64,000 nucleotides of DNA from positions 80,112,445 through 80,176,444 of the forward strand of contig NC_092051.1 in assembly GCF_003086295.3 (NCBI RefSeq). Reading direction: 5' to 3'. This DNA comes from Arachis hypogaea (taxonomy: Eukaryota > Streptophyta > Magnoliopsida > Fabales > Fabaceae). The notes under the pieces were generated by a model. That model was not told the origin of the DNA. It was given only the letters and a program-made list of their open reading frames with translations, and did not search any database. Position 1 is the stretch's first letter, and each line of letters starts with the position of its first letter. Shown one piece after another: positions 44,962-58,800 of this stretch. A program made the translations under genes and the position numbers.

Positions 44962-46585
44962 TACTTGCTTGTCCCTAAGCAAGTCCTGAGTTATTTGAGA
45001 AGAAAGTATGAACAGAAAGTAATTACATTGGCTATATTAGCAAGCATTTGAAGTTCATCAGAAGGGTTCTATGCAGAAAGTTGCAGCATCACTTTTTCAT
45101 ACTTATCAGGTAGGATTATCACTTTTTCATTGCATCCATCAAAAATTGCTATGGCCTCCTGTTATTCTTATGTCTTTCGCACTTTTCTTTTGTTTTCTTT
45201 TCTTTTTCTTGGAGCTTCTTTTGCTCCTTGTTTGCTTAGTGTCATGTGTTGCACAAGCCTTTGGCATTTTCTTTTTCTTATCAGTGCACTACACATATCC
45301 ACCTTAGGCATTTTAGTTCACATTTCTTCTTGAGACATTGGTGCCCAGCACCTCTTTGTGTGACTAAATGTTTTGTGTTTAGGTTGCTCTTGATAATGGA
45401 CTTTTGGTTGATAATCCCGGGTTAGTTAACCCAAGTTACCAAGTGTTGAAACACTCCTCAGAACCTATTCATCCAAGCATATCCTTAATACAAAAACACC
45501 ACAGGCATTTGTCTCAGAAGTTCAAACCATTGGTGCCTAGCTTATTTTCTCAATTTTTTTTGCTTTTTGGTTGCCTTTTTCCGTGGCTTTTTCTTCTCCT
45601 TTTTCTTTCTTTTTCATGGCCAAAGACATTTATTCATCAAGATCCATAGACAATTTTTACTTCTACATAAAAAATGATAATTCTACACTCTAATTTTTGT
45701 GATGTGACTAAACAATCAAGCATGCATACCACCACTTAATTCTACTTGATTTGTCACTAATTTAGCCAAGTTACTTTTGTTCAAACTTTTCTTTTATTTT
45801 TGAAACAGAACAAGCATGGCACGCACTTGTTTAAGAAGGTGAAGTTATATCCAAACATCTAGGCATTCACTTTATTCAAAGCAATTAACAAACAGACATA
45901 CTAAAACAAACTACACATTCCAAAAAGATTCAACATTTACAGTTTAAACCAGAACACGCATGCTTTTGTTTGGCCTTTTTAAAGAATTATCAAGGAATAA
46001 TACCACCTTGTGAAATTCCTTGTTTTCTCTTTGTTGACAGGAAACACTTTGATTTCTCCTTCTTCTTCCTAAATGTTGCTTCATGCTTTAAGGTTCTTGT
46101 ATCCTTTCCTGCAAAGAGTAATGAAGTTGCTTGCTCCTCAAGCACTTAAGTGGTTAGCTCAACTATGTGTGGGTAAGCATCGGATTCTTAAGTTGGTGTG
46201 TGAACACCAAACTTAGTCTCCCACTTACTTCTCTGTGTTCTTTGAATCCTTGAGTTATCTTGGAATGATGTTGCTACTAAGGGTTTTAAGCATTTCTGTG
46301 ACTGCTTAGAATAGTTGTTCCTTTCACATAATTCAAAGGTTGTTGTGTTCAGTTGATCTTTATGGTGGAACACCAAACTTAGAGTCACACATTCCCCTTT
46401 GACTTATGGATCCATGAATTCATTGTTTGGTGTGAAACACCAAACTTAATTCTTTGCAATGCACAGAAACTACTTTACCCTTTTTATTGAAACAAATAAA
46501 AGAAACAGCAACAAGGTATTACCTCAGGTTGGGTTGCCTCCCAACAAGCGCTTCTTTAACGTCATTAGCTTGACGGTCAGCTTCC
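44962..46585 (-). other. E5 unit B region between pol and LTR
   Basis: Same content as 38084-39706 in unit A: no gene, three internal polypurine-like copies (near 46203, 46369 and 46436) and the post-pol hairpin pair. Confidence 0.65.
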
Positions 46586-49500
46586 TCAGTTGAGGTGATA
46601 TTTAACTTTGTCCTTCTCCTCCACATCTCCCAAGTAATGTTTGAGTCTTTGACCGTTAACAATGAAGGTTCGTTGTGACTTTTCTTCCATGATTTCTACT
46701 TGTCCATAATTGGAGACCTTGGTGACAAGGAATGGTCCAGACCACCTTGATTTTAGCTTCCCTGGAAATAGCTTCAGCCTAGAATTGTAGAGCAATACTT
46801 TTTGCCCTTCTTCAAATTTCCTTGGGGCTATGTTGCTGTCATGCTTCTTCTTTGCTCTTTCTTTGTAAATTTTGGCATTCTCATAAGCTTCCGCTCTGAA
46901 TTCTTCCAACTCTTGAATTTGCAACATCCTTCTTTCTCCAGCGGCTTTGTTATCCAAGTTCAGAAGTTTCAAGGCCCAGTATGCCTTGTGCTCCAACTCC
47001 AGTGGCAGATGACAAGCTTTTCCATATACTAGTTGGTAAGGCGACATTCCAATTGGTGTTTTGAAAGCTGTCCTATATGCCCAAAGAGCATCATCTAGCT
47101 TAATCGACCAGTCCTTCCTTGAAGTTCCCACAGTCTTTTCCAGGATTCTTTTGAGTTCTCTGTTAGATATTTCGGCTTGCCCACTTGTCTGTGGATGGTA
47201 TGGTGTGGCTACCCTGTGTTTGACTCCATATTTTAGAAGCAATGCCTCTAATGGTTTGTTGCAGAAGTGGCTTCCTCCATCACTGATGATTGCTCTTGGA
47301 ACCCCAAAACGGCAAAAAATGTGTTTTCTGAGGAAGTTCATGACTACCTTATTATCATTGGTTGGAGTTGCTATTGCTTCAACCCATTTGGAGACATAGT
47401 CTACTGCCACAAGAATGTAATTGTTTGAGTATGAGGAGGGAAATGGTCCCATGAAATCTATCCCCCACACATCAAACAATTCAAGTTCCAGAATGAATTG
47501 TTGTGGCATTTCATTTCTTCTTGGCAAGTTCCCAGCTTTCTGGCATTCATGGCAGTGCTTCACTAATTCTTTTGCATCTTTGAAGATAGTGGGCCAATAA
47601 AAACCACACTGCAACACCTTAGCTGCTGTTCTTTCTCCTGCAAAGTGCCCTCCATAAGTGGAGCCATGGCAGTCCCATAAAACTTCCCTTCCTTCTTCCT
47701 TGGATATGCATCTTCTGAGTATGCCATCGGAACATTTTTTGAACAAGTATGGTTCGTCCCAGATGAAGTATTTGGCATCATTTACCAATTTCTTCCTTTG
47801 ATGTTTGTTAAATTCCAAAGGTAAACTCCCAGTGGCCTTGAAATTTGCTATGTCTGCAAACCAGGGTGCTTTGTGAATTACCATGAGTTGTTCATCAGGA
47901 AAGCACTCATTTACATGTGTGCTTTGTGTGCTTCCTTCTTCACATGGTATCCTTGATAAATGATCTGCCACCTTGTTTTCTACACCCTTCTTGTCTTTGA
48001 TTTCAATGTCAAATTCCTGCAACAAAAGAACCCATCTAATAAGTCTTGGTTTAGATTCTTGTTTAGCAAGTAAATATTTTAAAGCTGAATGATCAGTGAA
48101 GACAATGACTTTAGATCCAATGAGATAAGATCTAAATTTGTCAAATGCAAAGACTATTGCCAAGAGTTCTTTTTCAGTGGTTGTGTAATTCTTTTGGTTA
48201 GCATTCAAGACTTTACTGGCATAATAAATCACATGCACCAAATTGTTTTTCCTTTGTCCTAACACGGCCCCAATAGCAAGGTCTGATGCATCACACATCA
48301 GTTCAAAAGGTAAGTTCCAATCAGGTGGGGCAATGATAGGTGCAGAGGAAAGTTTTTGCTTCAAAAGATCATAGGCTAGCATGCAATTTTTATCAAATAC
48401 AAAGGGTGTATCAGAGACGAGCAAGTTACTCAAAGGTTTTGCTATTTTAGAAAAGTCTCTAATAAACCTTCTGTAAAAACCAGCGTGTCCCAAAAAGCTT
48501 CTAACTGCCTTGACATTACTAGGTGGAGGTAGTTTTTCAATGATTTCCACCTTAGCTCTGTCCACCTCCATGCCTCTATTAGAGATTTTGTGGCCAAGGA
48601 CTATTCCTTCTGTGACCATGAAATGACACTTTTCCCAGTTTAATACTAGGTTAGTCTCTTGGCACCTCTTAAGCACCAAGGCAAGGTGGTGTAGGCAGCT
48701 GGGAAAAGAATCCCCAAACACAGAAAAATCGTCCATGAAGACCTCAATAAATTTTTCAATCATGTCCGAAAAGATGGACAGCATGCATCTTTGGAAAGTG
48801 GCAGGTGCATTGCACAACCCAAAGGGCATGCGTCTATAAGCAAAAACTCCATATGGACAAACAAATGATATTTTCTCTTGATCACTAGGATCAACTACTA
48901 TTTGGTTGTAGCCCGAATATCCATCCAAGAAGCAATAGTAAGCATGTCCGGCAAGCCTTTCAAGCATCTGATCCATGAATGGGAGTGGGAAATGATCTTT
49001 TCTGGTGGCTTCATTAAGTTTCCTGTAGTCTATGCACATCCTCCATCCAGTAACGGTTCTTGTGGGTATGAGTTCGTTCTTCTCATTTGGAACCACAGTT
49101 ATGCCACCTTTCTTGGGCACTACATGGATGGGACTAACCCATGGGCTATCAGAAATGGGGTAGATTACCCCTGCCTGCCATAACTTCCTCACTTCCTTTT
49201 GTACCACTTCTTTCATGACGGGATTCAATCTTCTTTGAGCTTGAATGGAGGGTCTAGCATCTTCTTCTAACAAGATTTTATGCATGCATATGGATGAACT
49301 TATCCCCTTCAAATCAGCTAGGGTCCATCCAATGGCATCTTGATGAGTTTGCAGCACCTTGATCAATTCTTCTTCTTGTTCTTGGCTCAAGGCCGAGCTA
49401 ATGATAACAGGGTGACTCTCATCACTACCCAAGTATGCATACTTGAGATTAGGGGGCAATGCTTTGAGCTCAGGTTTTGGTGCTTCCTTTTCTTCTTTCA

Positions 49501-52018
49501 CTTTCTCTGGCCTGCTTAGCATAGTTGTGTCATCATCCTTGATATCACTAACTTCAATATCCTTGGTGAACTCCTCCTCTGCCACTTCCTTTATTGTTTC
49601 CTCAAAAGTTTCTTGTACTGCAATGTCCACTACATCAACCCTCATGCATTCCCTTAGTGATTCTGATGGATAGCTCATTGCCTTGAATACATTAAACACC
49701 AATTTCTCATCATGGAGTCTAAGGGTGAGTTCACCCTTTTGTACATCTATGATGGCTCCAGCAGTAGCTAGGAAGGGTCTTCCCAGAATTATTGAAGCTT
49801 TGGCTTCTTCCTCCATATCTAACACCACAAAATCAGCAGGAAATATAAATTCTCCCACTTTCACCAACAAATCCTCAACTATCCCATGAGGGAATTTAAA
49901 AGTTCGATCTGCCAATTGGAGGGCCATTCTTGTTGGTTTGGCTTCTTCAATCTTCATTCTTCTCATCATTGTTAGCGACATCAAATTGATGCTGGCCCCT
50001 AAATCACACAAGGCCTTCTCCACCATGACTTCTCCTATAATACAGGGGATTTGGAAACTGCCTGGGTCCTTCAATTTCTGAGGCAATTTGTGCTGAATGA
50101 TGGCACTGCATTCTTCAGTTAACAACACAGTTTCCTCATTTCTCCAGCTTCTCTTCTTGGTCATTAATTCTTTTAAGAATTTTGCATAGAGTGGCATTTG
50201 CTCTATTGCCTCAGCAAAGGGAATGTTGATTTGAAGCTTCTTGAAAATCTCCAAGAACCTGGAGAATTGGCCATCCTTTTCACTTTTCATCAAACGTTGA
50301 GGATAAGGTGCTTTAGGTGTATAAGGCTTCAAGACCTCTTTTTCTTTTTCTTTTGTTGCAAACGGTGTAACAGATTGTCCTTGTTCTTTGTCTTTCACAT
50401 TTTCCTTTGCTTCATCCTCTGTGGTTTCCCTTGAAATCTCCTTTAGATTCTTTCCACTTCTGAGTGTTATGGCCTTACATTCCTCCCTTGCAATAGCCTT
50501 GGCAGCATGAGAACTGCTTGTCCCAGGGGCTTGCTTAGTCAAATACAAAATTTGATTTTCTAGCTTCTGGATGGCAGCTCCTTGGTTTTGCAAGTTAGAA
50601 TTTACTTCTTCCTTAAAAGCCTTCAATTCAATTATGTCTTGGCTCATGGTTGCAAGCATTCCTTCCATCCGGTTTAATTGATCTTGAAATTGTTGGTTCG
50701 GATTAGGTTGGGTATGTTGATTATTTTGGCCGTGATATGATGATTGGGGGTAAGTGTTTTGTGTGGCTTGGTATGATCTTTGGTTGGAGTTTTGGTATGA
50801 GGAATTGTTTTGTTGGTTGTGGTTGTAAGGTTTGTGGTTTTGTGGTTGGGTTTGTTGGTTTCCCCACCCAAAGTTTGGGTGGTTTCTCCAGCCTGGGTTG
50901 TAAGTATTGGAGTGTGGATCATATGATTGCCTTTGTTGGTTTCCCACATAATTGGCCTCTTCCCAATCACCTCCTTCAATGCCTTCTTCTTTTTGATCTT
51001 GTGTGTGTATTGCAGCCACTTGCTTTGTTTCTAATTGCCTGGTAAGCTCTGCTAGTTGCTTGGCAAACACCTTGTTTTGGGCTAGAATTGTATCCACATG
51101 GTTCAGCTCCATGACTCCCTTAGTGTTGTGCCTTTCTGATGCATAGTAGTACTCATTCTCAGCCACTGTCTCGATCACTTCAATGGCTTCTTCCACGGTC
51201 TTTTTCTTGTTCAATGAACCTCCTGATGAATGGTCTACAGCCTTCCTTGATTCATAAGAGAGCCCATCATAGAAGATGTGCAATTGCACCCAATCATGGA
51301 ACATGTTTGGTGGGCATTTCCTTGTCAAGTCCTTGAATCTCTCCCATGCCTCGTAGAGAGTTTCACCATCTTGTTGTCTAAAAGTCTGGACCTCAGATCG
51401 AAGCCTATTGACCTTTTGTGGAGGGTAGAAACGTGCCAGAAACTTGCCTTCCACCTCATCCCATGTGGTTAGACTCCCCCTTGGGAATGATTCCAGCCAC
51501 TTAGCTGCCTTGTCCCTAAGTGAAAATGGGAACAAGAGCAGTTTATAGGCATCTTCCTGGACTCCATTGGACTTCACAGTGTCACAAATTCTCAGGAACT
51601 TTGTGAGATGTTGGTTTGGGTCTTCATTAGCACTTCCTCCAAAGGAACAATGATTTTCCACCAATGATATTAGCTGTGGCTTGAGCTCAAAATTGTTGGC
51701 CTGAATGGGTGGTTTCTGGATGCTACTACCACAATTCCCAGAGGTTGGGTTTATGTATGAACTAAGAACCCTCCTCTCAGGAATGGCATTGTTTCCATCA
51801 GCTCTCTCATGGTTGTGAACTTCTCTATCCATGTTGAGATCTAGAGCTTCCTCAAAATTGTCCTTAGATTCTCCTTCAGATTCCTCTTCTCCCACTACTC
51901 TCTTCCCTCTTGCTTCCCTTCTAAGTCTATGAAGGGTCCTTTCCGGTTCGGTATATGGAGGAGTTGATGTCTCTCCTCTCCTACCTGTCATACAAGAACA
52001 CAGCTCAAACACAAACAA
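46586..52018 (-). CDS. E5 gag-pol polyprotein, unit B, uninterrupted
   Basis: 1810 codons with no break. Approximate residues: gag capsid region 130-275 ([20 protein letters not shown]); Gln/Asn-rich tract 370-460; AITLRSGK near 535; protease with DLGAS near 672; RT 960-1170 with [13 protein letters not shown] and FMDD near 1094; RNase H from MCDAS near 1242, including [20 protein letters not shown]; integrase zinc-binding HX..H..CX2C about 1452-1495; DDE core D near 1520, D near 1580 and E about 1617; C-terminal domain to 1810. It supplies the structural proteins and enzymes for reverse transcription and integration. Odd: no CCHC zinc knuckle is present in gag. The first Met is at 52018; a second, MTGRRGE, lies 9 codons in and may be the real start. 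PBS and LTR lie upstream at 52251 and 52275. Confidence 0.95.
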   Translation of the reverse strand: MFVFELCSCMTGRRGETSTPPYTEPERTLHRLRREARGKRVVGEEESEGESKDNFEEALDLNMDREVHNHERADGNNAIPERRVLSSYINPTSGNCGSSIQKPPIQANNFELKPQLISLVENHCSFGGSANEDPNQHLTKFLRICDTVKSNGVQEDAYKLLLFPFSLRDKAAKWLESFPRGSLTTWDEVEGKFLARFYPPQKVNRLRSEVQTFRQQDGETLYEAWERFKDLTRKCPPNMFHDWVQLHIFYDGLSYESRKAVDHSSGGSLNKKKTVEEAIEVIETVAENEYYYASERHNTKGVMELNHVDTILAQNKVFAKQLAELTRQLETKQVAAIHTQDQKEEGIEGGDWEEANYVGNQQRQSYDPHSNTYNPGWRNHPNFGWGNQQTQPQNHKPYNHNQQNNSSYQNSNQRSYQATQNTYPQSSYHGQNNQHTQPNPNQQFQDQLNRMEGMLATMSQDIIELKAFKEEVNSNLQNQGAAIQKLENQILYLTKQAPGTSSSHAAKAIAREECKAITLRSGKNLKEISRETTEDEAKENVKDKEQGQSVTPFATKEKEKEVLKPYTPKAPYPQRLMKSEKDGQFSRFLEIFKKLQINIPFAEAIEQMPLYAKFLKELMTKKRSWRNEETVLLTEECSAIIQHKLPQKLKDPGSFQIPCIIGEVMVEKALCDLGASINLMSLTMMRRMKIEEAKPTRMALQLADRTFKFPHGIVEDLLVKVGEFIFPADFVVLDMEEEAKASIILGRPFLATAGAIIDVQKGELTLRLHDEKLVFNVFKAMSYPSESLRECMRVDVVDIAVQETFEETIKEVAEEEFTKDIEVSDIKDDDTTMLSRPEKVKEEKEAPKPELKALPPNLKYAYLGSDESHPVIISSALSQEQEEELIKVLQTHQDAIGWTLADLKGISSSICMHKILLEEDARPSIQAQRRLNPVMKEVVQKEVRKLWQAGVIYPISDSPWVSPIHVVPKKGGITVVPNEKNELIPTRTVTGWRMCIDYRKLNEATRKDHFPLPFMDQMLERLAGHAYYCFLDGYSGYNQIVVDPSDQEKISFVCPYGVFAYRRMPFGLCNAPATFQRCMLSIFSDMIEKFIEVFMDDFSVFGDSFPSCLHHLALVLKRCQETNLVLNWEKCHFMVTEGIVLGHKISNRGMEVDRAKVEIIEKLPPPSNVKAVRSFLGHAGFYRRFIRDFSKIAKPLSNLLVSDTPFVFDKNCMLAYDLLKQKLSSAPIIAPPDWNLPFELMCDASDLAIGAVLGQRKNNLVHVIYYASKVLNANQKNYTTTEKELLAIVFAFDKFRSYLIGSKVIVFTDHSALKYLLAKQESKPRLIRWVLLLQEFDIEIKDKKGVENKVADHLSRIPCEEGSTQSTHVNECFPDEQLMVIHKAPWFADIANFKATGSLPLEFNKHQRKKLVNDAKYFIWDEPYLFKKCSDGILRRCISKEEGREVLWDCHGSTYGGHFAGERTAAKVLQCGFYWPTIFKDAKELVKHCHECQKAGNLPRRNEMPQQFILELELFDVWGIDFMGPFPSSYSNNYILVAVDYVSKWVEAIATPTNDNKVVMNFLRKHIFCRFGVPRAIISDGGSHFCNKPLEALLLKYGVKHRVATPYHPQTSGQAEISNRELKRILEKTVGTSRKDWSIKLDDALWAYRTAFKTPIGMSPYQLVYGKACHLPLELEHKAYWALKLLNLDNKAAGERRMLQIQELEEFRAEAYENAKIYKERAKKKHDSNIAPRKFEEGQKVLLYNSRLKLFPGKLKSRWSGPFLVTKVSNYGQVEIMEEKSQRTFIVNGQRLKHYLGDVEEKDKVKYHLN

Positions 52019-52250
52019 GTAAAATACTCTTGGTTAATGGAAGGGTATGGTTAGATCAATTGAGGAATTAAATCAAACAGTTAGTGAGTCAGTGAGTTAG
52101 TTGCATGAATTTAAAGGCATAAAGAAAGAAAGCATGTAACCAAGTGCAGAAATTAAAATTCAACAAGTAGCTAAAACAGAATTAACAAAGCAAGAGAAAA
52201 TTGCTCAATCTAGTTAGCTTCCAATTTGAGAATTGTCAATCGAAAACCAA
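52019..52250 (-). other. E5 leader between PBS and gag, unit B
   Basis: About 230 bp of A-rich untranslated leader, where packaging signals are expected. Nothing specific recognised. Same in unit C (60893-61124). Confidence 0.5.
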
Positions 52251-52268
52251 TCCCCGGCAACGGCGCCA
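52251..52268 (-). other. E5 primer binding site, unit B (perfect tRNA-Asp)
   Basis: The plus strand reads TCCCCGGCAACGGCGCCA, the 3' end of plant tRNA-Asp with CCA, so the minus strand is a perfect 18-nt primer site, 6 bp from the LTR. Confidence 0.85.
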
Positions 52269-52274
52269 TAAACT

Positions 52275-54757
52275 TGATGCACATAAACTAGTTATGCTAC
52301 GATTTAGGAAATTGCACGATCGGCAAAATTCCTTCCGGCAAGTGCACCGGTTATCGTCGTCAAGTAAAAACTCACAATAGAGTGAGGTCGAATCCCACAA
52401 GGATTGGTTGAGTGAGCAATTCGGATTAGAAGTGTGTTCTAGTTGAGCGGAATCAAGAATTGAGATGATAATTGCGGAATGTAAAATTGGCGGGAAAAGT
52501 AAATGACAAGAAAATTAAATGGCTGAATCTTAAATTGCATGAATTAAAGAGCAGAATGTAAATTGCTGAAATTAAAAGGGAATGGGGATGATTGCAAGAA
52601 TTGAATTGCAGAATGTAAAGAGAAAGTGGAAATCAGAAATGGGGAATTCATTGGGTTTAGGAGATATTGAAATCTCCGAATCAAAACATGTAAATCTCTT
52701 CCTCAACCAATGCATTCATTAAATTTTGCTTGGCAATCTTATATGATTGGATCCCAATTCCTTGGCTCACCAATGCTCTCTAAAAACAAACAAATTCCCA
52801 ATCCCTTGGTTTAAATGTTCATAAGAAGAGATGATGCTTGATCACTGATTATACCACACAATTTCATGAACCACAATTTGGTAGGATTACATGTCACAAT
52901 ATCCATCCAAACCCCAATCCAATCCACTGTGAGAAAGCTTCTCTAGCATGAATCCTCCATTCCTTTCCCAAGGCTCCGAAGGATTCCAAATATGAGTAGT
53001 CTCTTTCCCAAGACAACTACTCAATGGAATTAGATCGAGAAGCTTTCTAACAAATTTCAAGAGAAAAGATTGAAGAAGAAGATAAACTATTATTGATTCA
53101 TTGAATTACAATAGAGCTCCCTAACCCAATGAAAGGGGGTTTAGTGAATCATAGCTCTGAATTCAATTACAAAGAAAAGGAAACTAGCTAAAAGTGAAAG
53201 TAAAAGTCCCCTCTAACTTAACTTCTATCCTATTTATACACTTTCTATATTGAGCTTCAGTTGTGCTTCTTGGGCTTTGAGGCCTCTCCTTGCTTTTCTT
53301 TTGCCTTGGGTTTATGATCCATAATCTTGATGAGGTTGTTGATCCAAGTCCTGTAACATTTATTGAGCCAACTTAGTGATAATCAAATAATGACACATGA
53401 CTCAATAAATTGAGATTTCAAACTCATCAATCCTTCAGGCCCAATCCCATAAACCATGATATTCAATTGGGTTTCATACCAAAGTAAGTTTAAGTTAATA
53501 ATTGTGCTCAAAGACTAACTTAAATCACAATATTTTTGGCCCAGAAACCCTTTTCAAGAGTGGCGTTTAAGTTGTAGTTTAAGCTTAAACTGCAACTTAA
53601 ACGCCAGACACTTCCAGTGAGGCCATTTGTAGAGGCACGTTTAAGCTTTAGTTAAGGTTAAACTGAAGCTTAAACGTGGAAATGGAAGAAGGTAGCCCTG
53701 GAGAGTAATGTAGTCGAACACGTTTAACCTCCAGTTTAAGGTTAAACTGGAGGTTAAACGTGGAAAGGGAATGAGGCATCCTGGAGGTCGAACACGTTTA
53801 ACCTCCAGTTTGAGGTCAAACTGGAGGTTAAACGTGGAAAGGGGTGGAGGCATACTGGAGGTCGAACACGTTTAACCTCCAGTTTGAGGTCAAACTGGAG
53901 GTTAAACGTGGAAGCTTGGAATGGTGGCCCTGGAGGTGTCGAACACGTTTAACCTCCAGTTTGGGGTCAAACTGGAGGTTAAACGTGGAGGTGGAGAGAG
54001 CAACCCTGGAGTGAAAGAAAACGTCGAACACGTTTAAGCTCCAGTTTGAGTCAAACTGGAGCTTAAACGTGGAAGCTTGGAGAGAGCAACCCTGGAGTGG
54101 AGAAACTATCGAACACGTTTAAGCTCCAGTTTGAGTCAAACTGGAGCTTAAACGTGGAATGGCCCCTGGTACTCTTCCTGGTTCTGGCGTTTAACCTCCA
54201 GTTTGAGGTCAAACTGGAGGTTAAACGTGGAACTCCTCCCTGGGTGGCATACTCATTCTGGCGTTTAACCTCCAGTTTGAGGTCAAACTGGAGGTTAAAC
54301 GTGGAGTGCTCCTTAAGTGAGGCTTTTCATTCTGGCGTTTAACCTCCAGTTTGAGGTCAAACTGGAGGTTAAACTTCAATCCCAGCATTACTTATCCTTC
54401 ATGATTTTGGCGTTTAAGCTCCAGTTTAGGCTTAAACTGGAACTTAAACTCCACATGTGATATTCAAGCTTCCTTTATTGATTTTGTTGCTTCCTTGCTT
54501 AGCCTCTTCTTCCCTGAAATCATCCAAACAATTGCATCAAAGTCTTGCAAAATTCCATGAGAAATCTTTCATTCATAGCATTTAAGTAATATAACTAAAA
54601 CTCATGGAATTTGCATCAAAATCATATTGTTTGGGATGGTTCATTACTTTGTTCTACATTTACCATTTTTGGTCACTTTAAGCTCAAGAAAATGCATAAA
54701 ACAACTAAAACTAACAGAAAAATGCTAGTGAAACTAGCCTATGATGCCTTGGCATCA
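52275..54757 (-). repeat. E5 LTR C
   Basis: 2483 bp, the same length as LTR A and indistinguishable from it by eye. Shared between units B and C. Confidence 0.95.
53561..54452. repeat. Palindrome array, E5 LTR C
   Basis: All 12 units complete and in the same order as in LTR A. Confidence 0.95.
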
Positions 54758-54772
54758 CAACACCAAACTTAA

Positions 54773-55801
54773 TACTTGCTTGTCCCTAAGCAAGTCCTGA
54801 GTTATTTGAGAAGAAAGTATGAACAGAAAGTAATTACATTGGCTATATTAGCAAGCATTTGAAGTTCATCAGAAGGGTTCTATGCAGAAAGTTGCAGCAT
54901 CACTTTTTCATACTTATCAGGTAGGATTATCACTTTTTCATTGCATCCATCAAAAATTGCTATGGCCTCCTGTTATTCTTATGTCTTTGGCACTTTTCTT
55001 TTGTTTTTCTTTTCTTTTTCTTGGAGCTTCTTTTGCTCCTTGTTTGCTTAGTGTCATGTGTTGCACAAGCCTTTGGCATTTTCTTTTTCTTATCAGTGCA
55101 CTACACATATCCACCTTAGGCATTTTAGTTCACATTTCTTCTTGAGACATTGGTGCCCAGCACCTCTTTGTGTGACTAAATGTTTTGTGTTTAGGTTGCT
55201 CTTGATAATGGACTTTTGGTTGATAATCCCGGGTTAGTTAACCCAAGTTACCAAGTGTTGAAACACTCCTCAGAACCTATTCATCCAAGCATATCCTTAA
55301 TACAAAAACACCACAGGCATTTGTCTCAGAAGTTCAAACCATTGGTGCCTAGCTTATTTTCTCAATTTTTTTTGCTTTTTGGTTGCCTTTTTCCGTGGCT
55401 TTTTCTTCTCCTTTTTCTTTCTTTTTCATGGCCAAAGACATTTATTCATCAAGATCCATAGACAATTTTTACTTCTACATAAAAAATGATAATTCTACAC
55501 TCTAATTTTTGTGATGTGACTAAACAATCAAGCATGCATACCACCACTTAATTCTACTTGATTTGTCACTAATTTAGCCAAGTTACTTTTGTTCAAACTT
55601 TTCTTTTATTTTTGAAACAGAACAAGCATGGCACGCACTTGTTTAAGAAGGTGAAGTTATATCCAAACATCTAGGCATTCACTTTATTCAAAGCAATTAA
55701 CAAACAGACATACTAAAACAAACTACACATTCCAAAAAGATTCAACATTTACAGTTTAAACCAGAACACGCATGCTTTTGTTTGGCCTTTTTAAAGAATT
55801 A
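54773..55801 (-). other. E5 unit C region between truncated pol and LTR
   Basis: Retains the LTR-proximal part seen in units A and B but lacks the internal polypurine-like copies and post-pol hairpins, which fall in the 938-bp deletion. No gene. Confidence 0.65.
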
Positions 55802-58800
55802 TCAAGGAATAATACCACCTTGTGAAATTCCTTGTTTTCTCTTTGTTGACAGGAAACACTTTGATTTCTCCTTCTTCTTCCTAAATGTTGCTTTTCCATA
55901 TACTAGTTGGTAAGGCGACATTCCAATTGGTGTTTTGAAAGCTGTCCTATATGCCCAAAGAGCATCATCTAGCTTAATCGACCAGTCATTCCTTGAAGTT
56001 CCCACAGTCTTTTCCAGGATTCTTTTGAGTTCTCTGTTAGATATTTCGGCTTGCCCACTTGTCTGTGGATGGTATGGTGTGGCTACCCTGTGTTTGACTC
56101 CATATTTTAGAAGCAATGCCTCTAATGGTTTGTTGCAGAAGTGGCTTCCTCCATCACTGATGATTGCTCTTGGAACCCCAAAACGGCAAAAAATGTGTTT
56201 TCTGAGGAAGTTCATGACTACCTTATTATCATTGGTTGGAGTTGCTATTGCTTCAACCCATTTGGAGACATAGTCTACTGCCACAAGAATGTAATTGTTT
56301 GAGTATGAGGAGGGAAATGGTCCCATGAAATCTATCCCCCACACATCAAACAATTCAAGTTCCAGAATGAATTGTTGTGGCATTTCATTTCTTCTTGGCA
56401 AGTTCCCAGCTTTCTGGCATTCATGGCAGTGCTTCACTAATTCTTTTGCATCTTTGAAGATAGTGGGCCAATAAAAACCACACTGCAACACCTTAGCTGC
56501 TGTTCTTTCTCCTGCAAAGTGCCCTCCATAAGTGGAGCCATGGCAGTCCCATAAAACTTCCCTTCCTTCTTCCTTGGATATGCATCTTCTGAGTATGCCA
56601 TCGGAACATTTTTTGAACAAGTATGGTTCGTCCCAGATGAAGTATTTGGCATCATTTACCAATTTCTTCCTTTGATGTTTGTTAAATTCCAAAGGTAAAC
56701 TCCCAGTGGCCTTGAAATTTGCTATGTCTGCAAACCAGGGTGCTTTGTGAATTACCATGAGTTGTTCATCAGGAAAGCACTCATTTACATGTGTGCTTTG
56801 TGTGCTTCCTTCTTCACATGGTATCCTTGATAAATGATCTGCCACCTTGTTTTCTACACCCTTCTTGTCTTTGATTTCAATGTCAAATTCCTGCAACAAA
56901 AGAACCCATCTAATAAGTCTTGGTTTAGATTCTTGTTTAGCAAGTAAATATTTTAAAGCTGAATGATCAGTGAAGACAATGACTTTAGATCCAATGAGAT
57001 AAGATCTAAATTTGTCAAATGCAAAGACTATTGCCAAGAGTTCTTTTTCAGTGGTTGTGTAATTCTTTTGGTTAGCATTCAAGACTTTACTGGCATAATA
57101 AATCACATGCACCAAATTGTTTTTCCTTTGTCCTAACACGGCCCCAATAGCAAGGTCTGATGCATCACACATCAGTTCAAAAGGTAAGTTCCAATCAGGT
57201 GGGGCAATGATAGGTGCAGAGGAAAGTTTTTGCTTCAAAAGATCATAGGCTAGCATGCAATTTTTATCAAATACAAAGGGTGTATCAGAGACGAGCAAGT
57301 TACTCAAAGGTTTTGCTATTTTAGAAAAGTCTCTAATAAACCTTCTGTAAAAACCAGCGTGTCCCAAAAAGCTTCTAACTGCCTTGACATTACTAGGTGG
57401 AGGTAGTTTTTCAATGATTTCCACCTTAGCTCTGTCCACCTCCATGCCTCTATTAGAGATTTTGTGGCCAAGGACTATTCCTTCTGTGACCATGAAATGA
57501 CACTTTTCCCAGTTTAATACTAGGTTAGTCTCTTGGCACCTCTTAAGCACCAAGGCAAGGTGGTGTAGGCAGCTGGGAAAAGAATCCCCAAACACAGAAA
57601 AATCGTCCATGAAGACCTCAATAAATTTTTCAATCATGTCCGAAAAGATGGACAGCATGCGTCTTTGGAAAGTGGCAGGTGCATTGCACAACCCAAAGGG
57701 CATGCGTCTATAAGCAAAAACTCCATATGGACAAACAAATGATGTTTTCTCTTGATCACTAGGATCAACTACTATTTGGTTGTAGCCCGAATATCCATCC
57801 AAGAAGCAATAGTAAGCATGTCCGGCAAGCCTTTCAAGCATCTGATCCATGAATGGGAGTGGGAAATGATCTTTTCTGGTGGCTTCATTAAGTTTCCTGT
57901 AGTCTATGCACATCCTCCATCCAGTAACGGTTCTTGTGGGTATGAGTTCGTTCTTCTCATTTGGAACCACAGTTATGCCACCTTTCTTGGGCACTACATG
58001 GATGGGACTAACCCATGGGCTATCAGAAATGGGGTAGATTACCCCTGCCTGCCATAACTTCCTCACTTCCTTTTGTACCACTTCTTTCATGACGGGATTC
58101 AATCTTCTTTGAGCTTGAATGGAGGGTCTAGCATCTTCTTCTAACAAGATTTTATGCATGCATATGGATGAACTTATCCCCTTCAAATCAGCTAGGGTCC
58201 ATCCAATGGCATCTTGATGAGTTTGCAGCACCTTGATCAATTCTTCTTCTTGTTCTTGGCTCAAGGCCGAGCTAATGATAACAGGGTGACTCTCATCACT
58301 ACCCAAGTATGCATACTTGAGATTAGGGGGCAATGCTTTGAGCTCAGGTTTTGGTGCTTCCTTTTCTTCTTTCACTTTCTCTGGCCTGCTTAGCATAGTT
58401 GTGTCATCATCCTTGATATCACTAACTTCAATATCCTTGGTGAACTCCTCCTCTGCCACTTCCTTTATTGTTTCCTCAAAAGTTTCTTGTACTGCAATGT
58501 CCACTACATCAACCCTCATGCATTCCCTTAGTGATTCTGATGGATAGCTCATTGCCTTGAATACATTAAACACCAATTTCTCATCATGGAGTCTAAGGGT
58601 GAGTTCACCCTTTTGTACATCTATGATGGCTCCAGCAGTAGCTAGGAAGGGTCTTCCCAGAATTATTGAAGCTTTGGCTTCTTCCTCCATATCTAACACC
58701 ACAAAATCAGCAGGAAATATAAATTCTCCCACTTTCACCAACAAATCCTCAACTATCCCATGAGAGAATTTAAAAGTTCGATCTGCCAATTGGAGGGCCA

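Noticed and set aside
52251..52268. tRNA-Asp gene fragment
   Set aside because: Only the 18-nt 3' end including CCA is present, next to an LTR: it is the primer binding site.
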